Part shown: positions 61,747-64,000 of the stretch, one piece after another | Layout of the letters: each line of letters begins with the position of its first letter | Numbering within the stretch: position 1 is the stretch's first letter | DNA from: Pseudomonadota bacterium | Lineage (GTDB): Bacteria > Pseudomonadota > Alphaproteobacteria > Rhizobiales > Devosiaceae | Length of the DNA: 64,000 bases | NCBI GenBank assembly: GCA_023391095.1 | Contig: JAEWBN010000022.1 | Coordinates: 248,001 to 312,000 of the forward strand | Direction: 5' to 3' | Made by a program: the position numbers and the translations under genes | Notes under the pieces: model-generated | What the model was told of the DNA's origin: nothing | The model's database searches: none | The model's input: only the letters and a program-made list of their open reading frames with translations

Positions 61747-61769
61747 GCCGGTCTTGCCATAGGACCGGC
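61747..61769 (+). promoter_or_regulatory. Hairpin covering the ribosome site of the PhnA-like gene
   Basis: GCCGGTC and GACCGGC pair perfectly around a 9-nt loop; the second arm contains the GGA that would serve as Shine-Dalgarno, and the ATG follows immediately. It can act as a weak glpK terminator or as a block to translation. Confidence 0.4.
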
Positions 61770-62072
61770 ATGACGACGCAAGATGACGATTACGTATATG
61801 ACGAGGCGAGCGGCGAATGGCTGCCCGCTTCGGAAGCCAAGGCCGCAGCGGCATCAGCTCTTGAAGTGCGCGACGCTTCCGGCACGCTGCTGGCGGATGG
61901 CGATGCGGTGGTGCTGATCAAGGACCTCAAGGTCAAGGGCGCGGGCCAGACGCTCAAGCAGGGCACGGTGATCCGCTCCATCCGCCTCACCGACAATCCC
62001 GAGGAAATCGACTGCCGGCACGAGACCATCAAGGGTCTGGTGCTGCGCACCGAGTTCGTGCGCAAGCGCTAG
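61770..62072 (+). CDS. PhnA/YjdM-like protein without the zinc ribbon
   Basis: 100 residues. The C-terminal PhnA domain is clear: DASGTLLADGDAVVLIKDLKVKGAGQTLKQGTVIRSIRL, then IDCRHETIKGLVLRTEFVRKR. In YjdM this SH3-like domain follows a CPxC...CPxC zinc ribbon; here that part is replaced by an acidic YVYDEASGEWLPASEAKAA. The name does not imply phosphonate hydrolysis. It follows glpK by 38 bp, on the same strand. Confidence 0.85.
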   Translation: MTTQDDDYVYDEASGEWLPASEAKAAAASALEVRDASGTLLADGDAVVLIKDLKVKGAGQTLKQGTVIRSIRLTDNPEEIDCRHETIKGLVLRTEFVRKR

Positions 62073-62075
62073 GCC

Positions 62076-62903
62076 CTAGTCGCCGTTTCCGGTTTCCACC
62101 GCGGGCGTTTCGGCGTCTTCGGCCACCGCCGGCTGGTCGAAATTGGGATTGTCGCGGATAAAGGCAGTGACGGCCTCGTCGAGCGCCACGAGAAAATTGC
62201 TGATGCGCAGCCCGTTCGAGCCGAAATCATGCGGCGCGTTGATCGAAGCTGATCGCATGTCGACGCTGGCGCCCTCGGCGCCGGGCCGGATGCGCAGCAC
62301 CGCCTCCTCGCGCCAGCCGGGCAGTGTCACGATGCGCGCATTGATGCGGCCCTCGGCCGTATAGTCGAGCGGCTCGCGCCGCAGGCGCACATCCCAGCCT
62401 TCGGCACTGACCTGCCGGTCCACGAGGGCAAAGAGCTGGATGACGTCGAGCGGATAGTCGCGCGTTGTGGCATTGGGGAAGGTGGCGCGCTGCTGATCCG
62501 GCGTCAGCAGGTGCGGCGGCGGCATGTTGGCGGTGTCCGGCTCGAAAACCAGCGGCAACTCGCCCCGCGCCGTCGTGGCCAAGTCGGTGACGACGGGATA
62601 GCGCAGCGCCAGGTGCCCGTAATAGGCGAAAGGCAGGAGGCACAGCGTGCCCAGCACCAGGCCCATCAGCGCCCGGCTCCAGCCCTGGTCCCCGGTATTC
62701 CAGAGACGCACCAGGGCAGCCAGCGCGGTGAGCACGGCCAGAAGCGCGGTGGCTCCGGCAAAAATGGCGACGTAGAGGAAGCTGGGGGAATCGATCACCC
62801 CCGTACGGTGCATCAGCACCGGCAGGACCACGAGCGGCACGGACACGGCGCCAAGCCGGCGCGCCGCCACTGCACATTTCGATGTTCTGACCAAAATCCT
62901 CAA
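62076..62903 (-). CDS. DUF1499 membrane protein
   Basis: 275 residues. Three TM helices at the N-terminus (LGAVSVPLVVLPVLMHRT, FLYVAIFAGATALLAVLTALAAL, LMGLVLGTLCLLPFAYYGHLAL) precede a periplasmic or cytoplasmic DUF1499 domain with YPLDVIQLFALVDRQVSAEGWDV and SASINAPHDFGSNGLRISNFL. Function unknown. The start is uncertain: the frame begins with TTG, and a GTG 11 codons later is also possible. It is convergent with the PhnA-like gene (3 bp apart). Confidence 0.8.
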   Translation of the reverse strand: MRILVRTSKCAVAARRLGAVSVPLVVLPVLMHRTGVIDSPSFLYVAIFAGATALLAVLTALAALVRLWNTGDQGWSRALMGLVLGTLCLLPFAYYGHLALRYPVVTDLATTARGELPLVFEPDTANMPPPHLLTPDQQRATFPNATTRDYPLDVIQLFALVDRQVSAEGWDVRLRREPLDYTAEGRINARIVTLPGWREEAVLRIRPGAEGASVDMRSASINAPHDFGSNGLRISNFLVALDEAVTAFIRDNPNFDQPAVAEDAETPAVETGNGD

Positions 62904-62988
62904 GGCGGCCCTGTTCCGTTAGCGGGGTGAGATTAGGCGGAAGGTCTTTCCGTACCTTGAAGAAATGCCCATGGGGACAGTTTTCCTG

Positions 62989-64000
62989 CTAACGGCACAT
63001 GGTGCTGATGGCTCCCCATTCCTGCGGCGTAAACGGCGATTCCAGCCCCGTCGGCCGCTGCTGGCCCATGGCGGTCAGGGCCGCCCGGCGCTCATCGGTC
63101 AGCGGATGGGTGTTGAACAGGGCCAGGGCGCGGGAGAAATCATCGTCCTGCCCGACGCGGGCGATCAGCGCCGTCAGCGCCCAGGGCTCGAAATCGAGCC
63201 GGTTGGCGACGGCGGCGGCAAACCGGTCCGCCTCGTGCTCGGCCTGCCGGGAAAAGCGGGAATCGATGATGGTGGCGCCAAGGCCCGCAGCGACAGAAAT
63301 GCCGGTGAGGTCCCCCAGGATAAAGCCCACCAGAGCGCCCGTGCCGGCGGTGGACACCAGCTGCGCCATGCCATGCCGATGGGCGACGTGGCCCAGCTCG
63401 TGCGCGAGGACCCCGGCGAACTCGTCGGGCGTGCGGGCAGCTTCCAGCAGGGAGGAGAAGAAGTAGACCCGCCCGCCGGGCACCGCAAAAGCATTGGGAA
63501 TGTCGGAGCGCACCACGCGAATCTCGGGCGTAAAGGGCGTGCCGGTGCCCTGGAGGGCCAGGTCGGCGAACCGGGCGATGGCGCGATTGGCGAGGCTATC
63601 GGGATCGGGATTGCAGAGCGGCAGACCGGTATCGCCGCCCAGCGCCGCTTCCATCTGTGCATAGACCGTGGTGCCGATGGCGTCTTCCCAGCCGGGCGGC
63701 ACCAGCGCCACGAGCCGCGGCGCCAGAAGCGGGATGCCGAAGATATAGGCCGCGATCACGCCCGCCAGCGCCAGGGTCGACAGGGCCATGAGGCCGCGCT
63801 GTTTACGCGCGGTGTCGCGCTGACGCTGGGCCAGGATCGGCAGGGTCGCGCGGATGCGGGCGATGTTCTCGGCGCCTTCGACCACGATGCGGGCGCCATC
63901 GGGCTGCCCGACAGCGCGCAGGCGTAACTGTCCGCGCCGCGCCGGCACGGAGGCCAGCGTATCGGCAGGCCAGCGCGCCAGGATGGCGTCGCTTGCCTCG
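62989..64000 (-). CDS. M48 family metalloprotease, 5' end beyond the window
   Basis: At least 336 residues; the frame is open through the right edge (the reading continues EASDAILARWPADTLASVPARR), so the start lies outside. One TM helix (ALSTLALAGVIAAYIFGIPLLA) is followed by the zinc site VLAHELGHVAHRHG and the third ligand in SRQAEHEADRFAAAV. GGRVYFFSSLLEAARTPDEFAGV is typical of BepA/LoiP-like M48 envelope proteases. It probably acts in outer-membrane or periplasmic quality control. Confidence 0.9.
   Translation of the reverse strand, partial: EASDAILARWPADTLASVPARRGQLRLRAVGQPDGARIVVEGAENIARIRATLPILAQRQRDTARKQRGLMALSTLALAGVIAAYIFGIPLLAPRLVALVPPGWEDAIGTTVYAQMEAALGGDTGLPLCNPDPDSLANRAIARFADLALQGTGTPFTPEIRVVRSDIPNAFAVPGGRVYFFSSLLEAARTPDEFAGVLAHELGHVAHRHGMAQLVSTAGTGALVGFILGDLTGISVAAGLGATIIDSRFSRQAEHEADRFAAAVANRLDFEPWALTALIARVGQDDDFSRALALFNTHPLTDERRAALTAMGQQRPTGLESPFTPQEWGAISTMCR

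Noticed and set aside
60654..61769. Long upstream extension of the PhnA-like gene
   Set aside because: Out-of-frame shadow of glpK; the protein family starts near 61770.

Overview
The window is a high-GC alphaproteobacterial chromosome segment, most likely from Hyphomicrobiales and probably Devosia-like (inference). The signs are an alpha-type tRNA-His with G1:U72 and A73, a hisS-hisZ-hisG cluster with short-form HisG, a candidate Irr-type iron box, and TadG, L,D-transpeptidase and cp-ATP-grasp/alpha-E/transglutaminase genes typical of that order. Genus cannot be proved from the sequence alone.

Layout. 1-14.19 kb is core: the 5' part of an iron-type ABC binding protein, a degenerate PAS/histidine-kinase-like protein, tRNA-His, TadG, an L,D-transpeptidase, hisS/hisZ/hisG, a GtrA protein divergent from a GT2 glycosyltransferase, a TSUP permease and an M20 amidohydrolase. 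14,191-49,816 is a 35.6-kb Tn7-like transposon. It has matching terminal inverted repeats starting TGTAGG, a 5-bp target duplication (CCCTC at 14186-14190 and 49817-49821), and its own tnsA-tnsB-tnsC-tniQ operon at the right end. It sits in the next-to-last codon of the amidohydrolase gene and supplies a replacement stop codon. 49.8-64 kb is core again: an AbrB-type membrane protein, the transglutaminase-like/alpha-E/ATP-grasp cluster, a 2-hydroxyacid dehydrogenase, a GH13 alpha-glucosidase, an AEC permease, glpD and glpK with candidate GlpR sites, a PhnA/YjdM-like protein, a DUF1499 protein and an M48 protease running off the window.

The transposon cargo is almost entirely defence-like. From left to right: a GIY-YIG nuclease and a DUF3800 protein; a three-gene ABC-3C-type set (nuclease-like protein, middle component, SMC/Rad50-like ATPase) followed by an abortive-infection family protein; a decayed thermonuclease and a large tyrosine recombinase; then a leftward operon of an RHH regulator, a DrmD-like SNF2 helicase, an Eco57I-type adenine methyltransferase, a 2075-residue DEAD-helicase/DUF1998 protein with a C-terminal nuclease-like domain, and a UvrD helicase with an N-terminal RelE-like domain. 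This operon begins like class 1 DISARM, but a fused DruE/MrfA-like helicase and the RelE-UvrD protein take the place of DrmA, DrmB and DrmC. I do not recognise it as a named system, and it is the best candidate for something undescribed. Between it and the transposition genes lies a soluble FtsH-like AAA+/M41 protease with an 80-residue partner, behind a consensus promoter whose predicted start point nearly coincides with an ATG.

Likely workings: TniQ would select the 3' end of the amidohydrolase gene, TnsC would relay, TnsB/TnsA would cut and join, and the host gene would survive with a changed C-terminus. The cargo would protect the host from phage. No CRISPR array or Cas gene was seen.
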